Origin: Methylomarinum sp965277025 | GTDB taxonomy: Bacteria; Pseudomonadota; Gammaproteobacteria; Methylococcales; Methylomonadaceae | Length of the DNA stretch: 64,000 bases | Assembly: GCA_965277025.1 (NCBI GenBank) | Contig: OZ255706.1 | Span: 3,596,001-3,660,000, forward strand | Direction of reading: 5' to 3' | Part shown: one piece after another, positions 44,390 to 53,099 of the stretch | Layout of the letters: each line of letters begins with the position of its first letter | Numbering within the stretch: position 1 is the stretch's first letter | Notes under the pieces: generated by a model | The model's input: only the letters and a program-made list of their open reading frames with translations | Told to the model about the DNA's origin: nothing | Databases searched by the model: none | Made by a program: the position numbers and the translations under genes

Positions 44390-44701
44390 AGGCTGATCCC
44401 GGACTTTTTTTTAAGCCAATCCAGTTCCATATTCAACTGCCCGATTTTGGCGTACAGACGGTCCGGATTGTCTTGCGCCTTCACCGCTTTCGGCCCGCGT
44501 TTGCCTTCAAACAGGCTTCCCGCATTGGCCAACAGTTCCTTTTTCCATTGGCTTACCTGAGATGGATGGACTTCATTCTCTTGAGCAATCTCATTGATCG
44601 TTTTGATGTTCTTAACCGCTTCCAGCGCGATTTTGGCCTTTTGCGCCCCGCTAAAGGTTTTCCGTTTTTTTTTCGCTCATTTTTTGTACCTCTTTTTTCA
44701 A
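44386..44701 (-). pseudogene. IS3-family orfA, copy 2, frameshifted
   Basis: The gene has nine A instead of eight after ATGAGCG (T9 on the plus strand near 44665-44673). This shifts the frame at codon 6 to 7; the rest is identical to the intact orfA copies. Confidence 0.85.
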
Positions 44702-45217
44702 TAGTCATAGTTTAAACTATTGTCCGGATTACGGGGTCCACTATACCCGTAAACTCTTCTGATTAAATATAGCGAGCCCAATATCCTCCGGTTCACTATC
44801 GAAAAAAGGTAAGTAACGAGCCAAATCCAACATATCAAATGGACTCATCAGCTTTTTCCTTCAGCAAAAAACATGTTTACACGATTGATTAGCTTTCGCA
44901 TACTGAGTGGTTTCTCCATCAACTCAATCTTTGGATAATTTTGCGCCCAAATGCGGATTTCCCTATCTGTACGTGATGTCATCAGTATCAAGAATGGTTG
45001 TGATCGCTCTTGTTGTAAAACATGTTCGCATAATTGCAGACCATTCATTTTTGGCATTTGTACATCGGTAACAATTAAATCCGGTCTATCCTGTGCAATA
45101 CTGGTTAGCGCTTGCTCCCCGTTCAGCGCGATTTTCACCCGATAGCCCGCACGCTGCAAAAATTGCTGTATCAATAGGGTTACATGGGGTTCTTCATCGA
45201 CAATCAGTATTTTTTTC

Positions 45218-46439
45218 CTCTGTACATGACAAAAAATATTAAAAGCTAGCGTAGCTCGTTGAAATGTAATTAAATACCGCATTTTGTTTTAGCGAATATG
45301 AATAACGGGACATTACAAATCAACGAGCTGACCGTCATATTAACTGAGCACTTTCAATGGAACAAGGCAAGAATCGTTTGTTTTGTGGGTATGTTAATTG
45401 CTTTGATGGCAGTTAGCACGGTCAATCTGGCCCAACTCGCCGTATTCTTTCCCAGTCGGGCAAAAATTTCCTCACGATATCGACGGATGCAACGATTTTT
45501 CAGTGACCATTGGCTGGATTACAATGAAGTCGCTCATTTCATCATGAAACTGTTTGGTTTCACTGATCAGGATTACTATCTGACGTTAGACAGGACGAAT
45601 TGGAAGTGGGGTAAAACCAATATTAATCTGCTGGTGCTTGCCGTGGTTTATCGGGGTGCCGCCATTCCTGTGTATTGGTTGCCTTTAAACAAGCGGGGCA
45701 ACTCTAATACGAAGGAACGTATAGCGCTGATGAAACGCTTTATTGCGCAGTTTGGCCGACATCACATCAAAGGTCTTTTGGCTGATCGGGAGTTTATTGG
45801 AGACGAATGGATGGGCTGGTTGTTTGAGCAAGAGATTCCCTTTTATATCCGTATTCGCAACAACGCCTGGACAACCAATGCCCAAGGCCACCGAATACGC
45901 GTAGAGCGTTTGTTTTATGGGCTTAAGCCGGGTAGCACACGACACCTCTCAACAGCGCGCTATTTGGGAAATTGTTCAATTTATCTCAGTGGGTTACGGC
46001 TGAGTGATGGTGAGTTATTAATCATCGTCTGTCAGCATTTGAACCCTGATGCGATTAAAATTTATGGCTTGCGTTGGGAAATCGAAACGCTTTTCGGCGG
46101 TTTAAAAGGACGGGGATTCAAACTTGAGGAAACGCGTGTAGTCGGTTATCTTCGGATCAAAAAATTGTTAGTACTTCCCGTTATTGCTTTCTGTTGGTCA
46201 CATAAAGCAGGCGAATGGAAACATGATTGCGAGTTACCAATAAAAACCAAAACACATCAGCGGCTCGCGCAAAGCCTGTTTCGATATGGATTAGATTGTA
46301 TCCGCTCAACGTTGTTTAATGTCTTATCTCAATCAAAAAGGATGATTAGAAAAGTGATTGCTCTTTTGCAACCCATACCTTTTGTCACTGGAATACATGA
46401 GACTCATTTGTCATAAGTTAATTTTTGTCATGTACAGAG
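45218..46439 (+). mobile_element. IS4-family element, copy 2 (1222 bp)
   Basis: The same ends as copy 1 (CTCTGTACATGAC...). The 9-base duplication ATTTTTTTC is at 45209-45217 and 46440-46448. It is inserted at the start codon of the response regulator gene. Confidence 0.95.
45298..46416 (+). CDS. IS4-family transposase, copy 2
   Basis: This 372-residue DDE transposase with the intact Y-R-E-K signature (YGLRWEIETLFGGLKGRG) is nearly identical to the protein at 10372. It is transcribed against the host operon. Confidence 0.93.
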   Translation: MNNGTLQINELTVILTEHFQWNKARIVCFVGMLIALMAVSTVNLAQLAVFFPSRAKISSRYRRMQRFFSDHWLDYNEVAHFIMKLFGFTDQDYYLTLDRTNWKWGKTNINLLVLAVVYRGAAIPVYWLPLNKRGNSNTKERIALMKRFIAQFGRHHIKGLLADREFIGDEWMGWLFEQEIPFYIRIRNNAWTTNAQGHRIRVERLFYGLKPGSTRHLSTARYLGNCSIYLSGLRLSDGELLIIVCQHLNPDAIKIYGLRWEIETLFGGLKGRGFKLEETRVVGYLRIKKLLVLPVIAFCWSHKAGEWKHDCELPIKTKTHQRLAQSLFRYGLDCIRSTLFNVLSQSKRMIRKVIALLQPIPFVTGIHETHLS

Positions 46440-47229
46440 ATTTTTTTCATATTATCTTAATTGAGAAAGGTGGTGGTTTTTTTCAATAAAATTGTAAATT
46501 CACTACCTTGACCAACTTCACTTTCCAGTTCTATTGAGCCATGATGTAACTGTATGATTTCTCGGGCCAAAGCCAGCCCAAGCCCATGCCCTCCACGCTG
46601 CGTCACATTGTCATCGTCGGCACGATAGAATTTATCAAAGATTTTATTTTGATCTTTGGCTGCAATTCCCAAACCCGTATCCGATATTTTGACGATAATT
46701 CGATCATCACTTTCTTCAACATGCATAGTGACCATACCACCAGGTTTGTTATATTTGACGGCATTGGTCAAAATATTGTTTAACGCGATACGCAATAGGT
46801 CTTTATCCACAACAATATCGGGCAATGTGCGGGGTAAATTCAGATGAAAATCAATCTGTTGATTGGCACCGCTACGCGCAACTGCTTCGAATGTGTCTGT
46901 CAGAAACTCATGCAATTTAACTCGTTGCTGCTGTAAATTAATACTGCCAGCTTCTATTTTTGAAATATTCAATAAGTTCGCAATTAAATTGCTTAATCGT
47001 TCAACTTCATCGTTAATCACATTGATTGCATTGATACGCTGTTCTTCACTTATGTCGGATTCAGCCAATGATTCTGCATATAGATGAATGATATTAAGTG
47101 GAGACTTGAGTTCATGTGCTACATGACTGATAAACTGGTCTCGTGCCTGACTGGCCAGCACAGCGGCGGTTTCATCCCGAAATACTATAGTGGACCCCGT
47201 AATCCGGACAATAGTTTAAACTATGACTA

Positions 47230-47544
47230 TTGAAAAAAGAGGTACAAAAAATGAGCGAAAAAAAACGGAAAACCTTTAGCGGGGCGCAAAAGGCCAAAAT
47301 CGCGCTGGAAGCGGTTAAGAACATCAAAACGATCAATGAGATTGCTCAAGAGAATGAAGTCCATCCATCTCAGGTAAGCCAATGGAAAAAGGAACTGTTG
47401 GCCAATGCGGGAAGCCTGTTTGAAGGCAAACGCGGGCCGAAAGCGGTGAAGGCGCAAGACAATCCGGACCGTCTGTACGCCAAAATCGGGCAGTTGAATA
47501 TGGAACTGGATTGGCTTAAAAAAAAGTCCGGGATCAGCCTATGA
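47230..47544 (+). CDS. IS3-family OrfA, copy 3
   Basis: A 104-residue helix-turn-helix protein identical in sequence to that at 16029, with the intact A8 run after the start. It overlaps orfB by four bases. Confidence 0.93.
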   Translation: MKKEVQKMSEKKRKTFSGAQKAKIALEAVKNIKTINEIAQENEVHPSQVSQWKKELLANAGSLFEGKRGPKAVKAQDNPDRLYAKIGQLNMELDWLKKKSGISL

Positions 47545-48461
47545 TCACGCGTCAAAGCTGGGTGGATCAAAAAGATGAGTTGGCGTTAAGTCGGCAATGC
47601 CAGTTATTGAACGTTACCCGCTCAGTAATCCATGAACAGAAAAAACGCCAACAACAGCCGGTGTCTGCTGAAGATCAGCAACTGTTGCGGTTGCTCGACG
47701 AAGAATATACCCGGCATCCTTTTTATGGCTCACGCCGTATGACAAAGTATTTACGCGGCCTTAACCATCAGGTCAACCGCAAACGGGTTCAGCGGCTGAT
47801 GCGCATACTGGGGCTGGTCGGCATGGCGCCGGGCCCGAACACCAGTAAGCCGCATCCTGAGCATAAAGTCTATCCCTATCTGTTAAGAGGCGTCGAGGTG
47901 ACACGCCCCAACCAGGTTTGGAGTACCGACATCACCTATATCCGGCTGCCGCAAGGATTTGTTTATCTGGTGGCCATCATGGATTGGTACAGCCGAAAAG
48001 TATTGGCATGGCAACTTTCCAATACCATGGACAGCGCGTTTTGCGTAAATTGTCTGGAGCAGGCCATCAAGACCTATGGCACACCGGAGATATTTAATAC
48101 CGACCAGGGCGCACAGTTCACCAGCGCGGACTTCACCGGGGTATTGAGTCAGCATGGCGTGACCATCAGCATGGATGGCCGGGGACGGGCCCTGGACAAT
48201 ATCTTTGTTGAACGACTCTGGCGCACAGTGAAATATGAAGAAGTTTATTTGAAGCAATACGGCAACCTGCAAGCACTGTCAGCGGGGTTGACGGACTACT
48301 TTGCCTTTTACAACAGCGAACGACCGCATCAGTCGTTAGGCTATGAAACGCCAGACAGGGTTTATCAATTCGCCACGGGAGGTGGCGCTAAAATCGTGGA
48401 TAAATATAATGCCGGCACTGCCAAGCAGACGCCGGGTGAAAATATGGGCCAGAGCCATTGA
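47541..48461 (+). CDS. IS3-family OrfB, copy 3
   Basis: A 306-residue integrase-core transposase identical to copy 1 in all motifs (VWSTDITYI, FNTDQGAQF, DNIFVERLW). With the intact orfA beside it, this copy and copy 1 are the likely active ones. Confidence 0.94.
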   Translation: MITRQSWVDQKDELALSRQCQLLNVTRSVIHEQKKRQQQPVSAEDQQLLRLLDEEYTRHPFYGSRRMTKYLRGLNHQVNRKRVQRLMRILGLVGMAPGPNTSKPHPEHKVYPYLLRGVEVTRPNQVWSTDITYIRLPQGFVYLVAIMDWYSRKVLAWQLSNTMDSAFCVNCLEQAIKTYGTPEIFNTDQGAQFTSADFTGVLSQHGVTISMDGRGRALDNIFVERLWRTVKYEEVYLKQYGNLQALSAGLTDYFAFYNSERPHQSLGYETPDRVYQFATGGGAKIVDKYNAGTAKQTPGENMGQSH

Positions 48462-49602
48462 GCCTGACTGTTATGAGGGTTCTATCTTAAATTCTCTAAT
48501 AATTTGTCTGGACAATGGGGTCCACTTTATACCACTAAGGTACCAATAATGGCTTCTGGTTCTTTCGGGGAAAAAAGAGGATATGCCGATACCATAATAG
48601 TCAATTCTGGATTGTTATCCGGATGAAACTTGAAACTATCAGATGCTTGCAAATCTTGCTGTTCCGTTATGTATTGATTTAAAAACTGTCTTAACTGACT
48701 ATTTTTACACCATTCCTCGGCAGTATGACCAATAATATGTTCATGCTCTATGCCTAACAAAGGCAAGACCTTGGCATTGACAAAAGTTGGTTTGCCATTT
48801 TCATCCAAAACTAGAATAGCATCAGGAATGGACCTCAGGGCTGCTTCCGTACGTTGCCGTTGATATGTCAAAGCCAGACCAGAAGCCTTGATTTTGAAAT
48901 TTTGTTCACCGACCTGTTGAAAACGGTGATCGATTTCTTCAACAAAGCGCTGAAAATTTTTCATGAAGTTATTGAATTCGCTATTATCATTTTCAGGCTT
49001 GATATGCTGTTTGTGCATGGCTTTATTGATTTCGAGATTAGCTTGTTTTAATGGTTTGAGCTCTCGTCGGACCAATAAATAAGCCAAAGGCACCAACAAA
49101 AAGACGGGCAAAGCGATTGAAATCTCAGCCATATTGAAGCCAGGTCTGAAATATCCCACTCGGATATAGCCGACTAATTCGCCATGATCCAATACTGGAG
49201 CCCTGAACTCCAAAACCTTTCTATTAGTCGTTGTATCACTGAGTTCATGTTCACTGATCCACATGCTTTTTTCCGCACTCAAATCAACAGCCGAAATTGA
49301 ATACTTTCCCGTCGAAGTAATAGCTAAAGGCTGGCCTTTTAAATCGACAATTGCGGCATAGGCAAATCCTGAGTGTTTGGACTGAATTTTTAATAAATCC
49401 AGAATTCCATTGCCACCATGCCGCGGCATTAATTGCTCATAAGGAAGATTCGATAACAGTCTGACTGTATTGCGTCCTTCTGCCTGAATAATGGCAAGCC
49501 TTTCCTTTTGCTGATAATGAATGAATTGCCCGACAATCATAATAATCACAAAAAGTGTTGCCACGATCATCACAATGCCATAACGTTCTCCGTTTAATAT
49601 TT

Positions 49603-50445
49603 TCATGTTGCGCTAAAGAACATTTTGATCAAATCCGACATGGTTTTTCTTGCTTCTGCTTTAAATATATCCAGCTGTTCCTCTTCTAAATCCAATAATT
49701 GTAATGTCCTGTCATCGGACTCTGGTGCTGCAAAGGGAGTTTTCTTGTATGGGTCTTTAAGCGCTACAAGATTGGCCAGATGCACAATCGCGATATCCAT
49801 CGTAAAATCACTATCGACATCCATCTGTGTATGATACAAAACAGGCAAGCTGATACTGGCTGGTAATTGCCAGAATTGTAATAATGCACCACCTACTTCG
49901 GCATAATCGAACCCCAGCATTTCTTTTTCAACAATCCGAAGCGGTTTGTGTTCGGCACTAGCTCTCTCAAGCACATTTTCGACATGGGTGGGTAAAGCGG
50001 TATAAATGACTAAATGACCAATATCATGCAACATACCGCAAACAAATAAACGTTCGCTATCTAGCACATTACAATGGCGAGCAATAATTTTTGCCAGACT
50101 TGCTGTATATACACTATGAATCCAGAAATCCTTCATATTGATCAACTCGCTATTGATACCTTTGAACGCCTTAGTGACTGATATTGCCAATACCAGGTTA
50201 TTAAGATGAGCCAAGCCCATAATACTGATCGCCCTTTGCACCGATTCGATTTTGGTGGCAAAACCAAAAAAAGCACTGTTCGCTAAATGTAACAGACGAG
50301 CCACAATATTAGGGTCTTCAACAACAATTTCAGCAACATCATCAATAGTCGATGTCGGGTCATCAATCATTTGTTTGATGCGATAATATATCTCTGGCAA
50401 AGAAAACAGATTATCGACTGTTTCGACTAAATTTTGCGGCGTCAT
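49603..50445 (-). CDS. HDOD-domain signalling protein
   Basis: This 280-residue cytoplasmic protein has the HDOD fold: LFSLPEIYYRIKQMIDDPTSTIDDVAEIVVEDPNIVARLLHLANSAF-type N-terminal helices (residues about 12-60), AISIMGLAHLNNLVLA, and HD-like CGMLHDIGHLVIYTA at about 150 with FDYAEVGGALLQFW. HDOD proteins act as scaffolds in two-component and c-di-GMP signalling. It is the first gene of the operon HDOD-kinase-regulator-EAL and overlaps the kinase start by ATGA. It is the only gene of the four left intact. Confidence 0.9.
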   Translation of the reverse strand: MTPQNLVETVDNLFSLPEIYYRIKQMIDDPTSTIDDVAEIVVEDPNIVARLLHLANSAFFGFATKIESVQRAISIMGLAHLNNLVLAISVTKAFKGINSELINMKDFWIHSVYTASLAKIIARHCNVLDSERLFVCGMLHDIGHLVIYTALPTHVENVLERASAEHKPLRIVEKEMLGFDYAEVGGALLQFWQLPASISLPVLYHTQMDVDSDFTMDIAIVHLANLVALKDPYKKTPFAAPESDDRTLQLLDLEEEQLDIFKAEARKTMSDLIKMFFSAT

Positions 50446-50543
50446 AAAATAAGTGAAGAGTTAACTGAGTCCCTTTTATCAAGTATAGTCGAAGATAATT
50501 ATCTCGATAGATGAACCGACAACACCACTAACCTGTTTACCTG

Positions 50544-50580
50544 TTAACGATCATCGCGAGAATCGCCACCCCCGTATGAT
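50544..50580. mobile_element. Degenerate IS110 end remnant
   Basis: TAACGATCATCGCGAGAAT and following bases match the reverse complement of the IS110 right border (23915-23951) with several mismatches, so this is an older insertion. Confidence 0.6.
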
Positions 50581-50586
50581 GAAATT

Positions 50587-50774
50587 ATGAAACGCCAGAC
50601 ACGGTTTACCAATTCGCCACGGGAGGTGGCGCTAAAATCGTGGATAAATATAAATGCCGGCACTGCCAAGCAGACGCCGAGTGAAAATATGGGCCAGAGC
50701 CATTGAGCCTGACTGTTATGAGGGTTCTATCTTAAATTCTCTAATAATTTGTCTGGACAATGGGGTCCACTTTA
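50587..50774 (+). mobile_element. IS3 3'-end remnant
   Basis: Bases from 'ATGAAACGCCAGACACGG' to 'GGGGTCCACTTTA' match the last 187 bases of the IS3 element (48343-48529), with scattered changes including an extra A. The rest of the element is gone. Confidence 0.8.
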
Positions 50775-50876
50775 GCCATCGCTGTACGGTAAAAGCAGAA
50801 TAAAAAATAAATATGATGAATGATCTTGAGAAAATGTATACTGGCTCATTAATGAGCCGAAGAAAACAATTGTCAG

Positions 50877-51166
50877 ATGGTGCGAGCAAAGAATAAACGG
50901 TTGTATCGGAAAGTAAATACCAGAGCCGGGGGCGTTCATCATCGCTTTGGCTTGTTGCAACAAACCGGGAGCGAGCTAAGGAATATGTTTTAATTGGCGA
51001 GTCTTCTTATTTTAGTGGTTTATTCATAGATGAAGAGGGTTATCTAAGAGTTACAAATCCGGACATTAACAACGAATCATTAAAGTCAACTTGTAATTGC
51101 TGTACACATACCTTTAATGGTGTGCCATTTACACAAAAATACACTGATGAATCAAGATCCAGTTAA
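50877..51166 (+). pseudogene. Decayed gene of unknown function
   Basis: Two reading-frame pieces look coding. One starts at ATG 50877 (MVRAKNKRLYRKVNTRAGGV). The other is in a different frame, from about 50975 to the TAA at 51164, and contains YVLIGESSYFSGLFIDEEGY and CNCCTHTFNGVPF. From memory these resemble the two ends of one conserved proteobacterial hypothetical protein, with an internal deletion and shift. No intact product is possible. The identification is tentative. Confidence 0.45.
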
Positions 51167-51273
51167 TCATTGCATACAGCCGTTGAATCGGCGCTTAATG
51201 CGTAGTAATAAATATGCGTGGAGCTATAAGAAATACCGCTGGTAGCAAACTTTTTTCTACTCACTTAAAGAAT

Positions 51274-51678
51274 ATGGATTGTCCAAATTGCAAAAAACAT
51301 CTTCAAGTTAAAAGAGCTATTAGCAAACCTCATAATATTTATGTTTGGGAGTGTCCTGAATGCGGCGGTTGGTGGCTTAAAAGTAAAAACTTAGAGGAGT
51401 ATCGCGCAAGCGTTCTACCGACCAGTCAATATACTCCTTTACCAAAATTCGAACTAACTTCCGAACAAAGTCCAATTCAATGTTGTTCTTGCAAACATGG
51501 CTCAATGATGTTGTATATGGCTGGAGAGCATATTATCCGGCGATGCCCAGAATGTTCTGGGGTTTTTTTATCTAAAGAACAAATTTTAAAAATAGTACAA
51601 AAGAAAGAAGATATTTTTTTGGATTTTATGGGTGACTTAGGGATTTGTACATTACTTACTGGCTTTTTTAGTAATTAG
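51274..51678 (+). CDS. Zinc-ribbon (TFIIB-type) protein
   Basis: The 134-residue protein from ATG 51274 (MDCPNCKKHLQ) has two CxxC zinc ribbons, CPNC...CPECGGWWL and CCSCKHG...CPECSGVFLS, typical of the zf-TFIIB family of small bacterial proteins of unknown role. The frame is open 20 codons upstream, but the first CxxC directly follows this methionine. The C-terminal end is hydrophobic (ICTLLTGFF). Its function is not known. Confidence 0.7.
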   Translation: MDCPNCKKHLQVKRAISKPHNIYVWECPECGGWWLKSKNLEEYRASVLPTSQYTPLPKFELTSEQSPIQCCSCKHGSMMLYMAGEHIIRRCPECSGVFLSKEQILKIVQKKEDIFLDFMGDLGICTLLTGFFSN

Positions 51679-51752
51679 AAGCAAAATTACCAAACAGAGC
51701 GCTTAACTCAGGCCACCTTTCTCAGGCGGCCGATTATTGCTAAATTGTACTC

Positions 51753-52205
51753 TCAACCACAGCAAGATGAACTGCCGTTATCAGACGGACGGCAGGCAAA
51801 CGGGTTTTCGCCATCAGACTTGGCCGCTTTCTGACCGAATGTGGGGATATCGTTCAGGGTATGGAAACTCTCCCAGGCGATGCCTTGCGGATCGATAACC
51901 CAGTGTTTGTTAGATTCAGCATAACAACAGGCCGCCCCTTCCTGGGTTTCAATGTGTGCCTGGGTAGCCTCCAGTTGTTGCTTCAAGGCCGCCAATTCCG
52001 TTTCTTCATCCACTTGAATGCCTAAATGATCCAAACCTGGCTTTTCACCCCGGGTTGAAATAGCGAAATTGACCCGTGGATCATCCAACATCCACTTGGC
52101 ATAATCTTCATGAATTACTGCCGGTTGAGTGCCAAACAAAGCGTTATAAAATTCTATGCTTTTAGCCAGGTCATCCACTGACAAATGAATATGTAAGCGT
52201 TTCAT
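51753..52205 (-). CDS. arsI: ArsI/CadI-like glyoxalase-fold protein (C-As lyase type)
   Basis: This vicinal-oxygen-chelate protein of about 150 residues, from MKRLHIHLSVDDLAKSIEFY, keeps the paired cysteines and downstream residues of ArsI (ACCYAESNKHWVIDPQG), the Fe(II) dioxygenase that breaks carbon-arsenic bonds. It has a Cys-rich tail (SSSCCG). The metal ligands of the fold (His near residue 5, a second His in DHLGIQV and a Glu in AWESFHT) are visible. The start at 52205 is preferred because the arsR frame ends at 52223. CadI proteins are close relatives, so arsenic rather than cadmium is an inference from the neighbour. Confidence 0.8.
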   Translation of the reverse strand: MKRLHIHLSVDDLAKSIEFYNALFGTQPAVIHEDYAKWMLDDPRVNFAISTRGEKPGLDHLGIQVDEETELAALKQQLEATQAHIETQEGAACCYAESNKHWVIDPQGIAWESFHTLNDIPTFGQKAAKSDGENPFACRPSDNGSSSCCG

Positions 52206-52222
52206 AAATTCGCCAAATAGTA

Positions 52223-52584
52223 TTATTGACAACAACGGATCGTTTTCGGTCTATCCGTCATTTTCTGCAAGCGAATCAAATCATCATTAAAAACCGCTTC
52301 AGCTTTTACAGCCTTTGACATACCCATCAGCAGCTCCATCGCCCAGTCGGGTAAGCGGGGTTGATCTGGTAAAACACCCATTGCCCTTCGCGGCTGTCCA
52401 GCAGCAAGCCCTGCTGCCGCAAATAAGCTAAATGACGCGAGATTTTAGGCTGGGACAAATTCAATGCACAGGTCAACTCGCAAACACACAAGCGGCCTTC
52501 CTGCTGCAACAAGGCGACACAGCGCAGCCGAGTTTCATCGGACAGGCATTTAAAAAATGACAAGTGTTGAATTGACATATTCAA
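52223..52584 (-). pseudogene. arsR: ArsR-family metalloregulator with a frameshift near the C-terminus
   Basis: The N-terminal 75 or so residues form a winged helix-turn-helix with the metal-binding CVCEL motif (ALLQQEGRLCVCELTCALNLSQPKISRHL) of As(III)-sensing ArsR. After YQINPA a missing base throws the frame into an early stop at 52327. The other frame continues PDWAMELLMGMSKAV...CC to 52223, just before arsI. The DNA-binding and sensing parts are complete, so a shortened repressor may still work. Confidence 0.8.
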
Positions 52585-52641
52585 ATAGTATACGGAAAAA
52601 CGTATATTTTCAAGGTAAAAAAAGGCTGTTTGCTCTATTTT

Positions 52642-52699
52642 GCTGGTTCCCGAGCTCCCGCTTGGGAACCTTTGATCCAGAAGCTCTGTTTCAACAAAG
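52642..52699. repeat. Dispersed repeat 'GGGTTCCCAAGCGGGAGCTT' family, inverted copy
   Basis: Reverse complement of the units at 3419 and 59108. It is followed by the inverted copy of the 3090-3150 repeat at 52733-52795, so the two repeats travel together. The gap 52585-53099 holds only repeats. Confidence 0.65.
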
Positions 52700-52881
52700 C
52701 AAAAGCCATTTCCACAGAGAGCAGGAGCTTGGGGTTTAATTGTTTTGGCGCTTTACTACGAACGCAGAGCGTGAAGTTTTGACGCGCCCACGCAATCGTA
52801 CCCACCCTACAGCTCTTTGCTTACAAACTGATGTTACGCATTGAACTGGGGAATTGATTGCGTTTACAAATAACTTTTCAG

Positions 52882-52974
52882 GTAGGGTGGGTTCGCCGTC
52901 AGGCAATCCACCGTTTTAAGGAGAGAGTGTTTCTTACCGCTTTATGGCGGTTTGCTGACGCGAAACCGCCCTAC
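52882..52974. repeat. Composite palindromic repeat, copy 3 (inverted)
   Basis: A 93-base unit with GTAGGG...CCCTAC borders and both inner hairpins, downstream of fhcC. It has the same structure as 6115-6207 and 8943-9036. Confidence 0.8.
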
Positions 52975-53099
52975 ACAAATCCCCTGTTTTTTGTAGACGA
53001 GTGACACGATTACCCTCTGCGTGGCATTTCTCCTCCACAATTAACCTGGGTGTCAATAACTTATACGTAACATCAGTTACAAAATAAACAGAACCGGAC

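Larger units (their letters stand above)
43401..44745 (-). mobile_element. IS3-family element, copy 2 (1345 bp)
   Basis: The element of 15044-16387 with one extra T at about 44670. The target duplication CCC is at 43398-43400 and 44746-44748. It disrupts the EAL-domain gene after its 34th codon. Confidence 0.94.
41362..44848 (-). pseudogene. EAL-domain protein, broken by IS3, an IS701-like fragment and ISAs1
   Basis: The start ATG (44846-44848) shares one base with the response regulator stop (TGATG). MSPFDMLDLARYLPFF... runs to the IS3 at 44745 and resumes in frame at 43397 (REHCCNDANGQ...) to 43279. After an IS701 fragment and ISAs1, the last about 86 codons (41362-41623) carry the end of an EAL c-di-GMP phosphodiesterase domain: VRSMVEIASQLGKKTIAEFVE and VDYAQGYLFGKP. 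The central part is missing, so that the two ends are one gene is inferred from order and strand. No product is possible. Confidence 0.75.
44848..46450 (-). pseudogene. Single-domain response regulator, start codon displaced by IS4
   Basis: The native ATG (46448-46450) lies six bases after the histidine kinase stop. It is separated from the body (44848-45216) by the IS4 copy 2, whose duplication ATTTTTTTC begins inside the start codon. The body is a full receiver domain: KKILIVDEEPHV (acidic pocket), IVTDVQMPKMNG (phospho-acceptor Asp) and IELMEKPLS (Lys). The IS4 end offers an in-frame ATG at 45282 that would add about 21 residues, so the protein might still be expressed. The phosphodonor would be the adjacent kinase. 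Confidence 0.88.
47186..48529 (+). mobile_element. IS3-family element, copy 3 (1344 bp, inverted)
   Basis: Begins TATAGTGGACCCC and ends GGGGTCCACTTTA, with the target duplication TAC at 47183-47185 and 48530-48532. It lies in opposite orientation to copies 1 and 2, so recombination with either would invert the DNA between. Confidence 0.95.
46457..49606 (-). pseudogene. Membrane sensor histidine kinase, split by IS3
   Basis: Segments 48530-49606 and 46457-47182 join in frame (GTLVV-FRDETAAVL) after removal of IS3 copy 3 and one TAC, giving about 600 residues. Order: membrane helix (residues 10-28), periplasmic sensor (about 30-165), second helix (about 167-185), linker, PAS domain (about 240-350), HisKA with HVAHELKSPLNII, and HATPase with VDKDLLRIALNNILTNAVKYNK, SDTGLGIAAKDQ and GGHGLGLALA. 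The first gene part keeps sensor and PAS and the second keeps the catalytic core, so neither can signal normally. The ATGA overlap with the HDOD gene and the six-base gap to the regulator show one operon. Confidence 0.92.
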
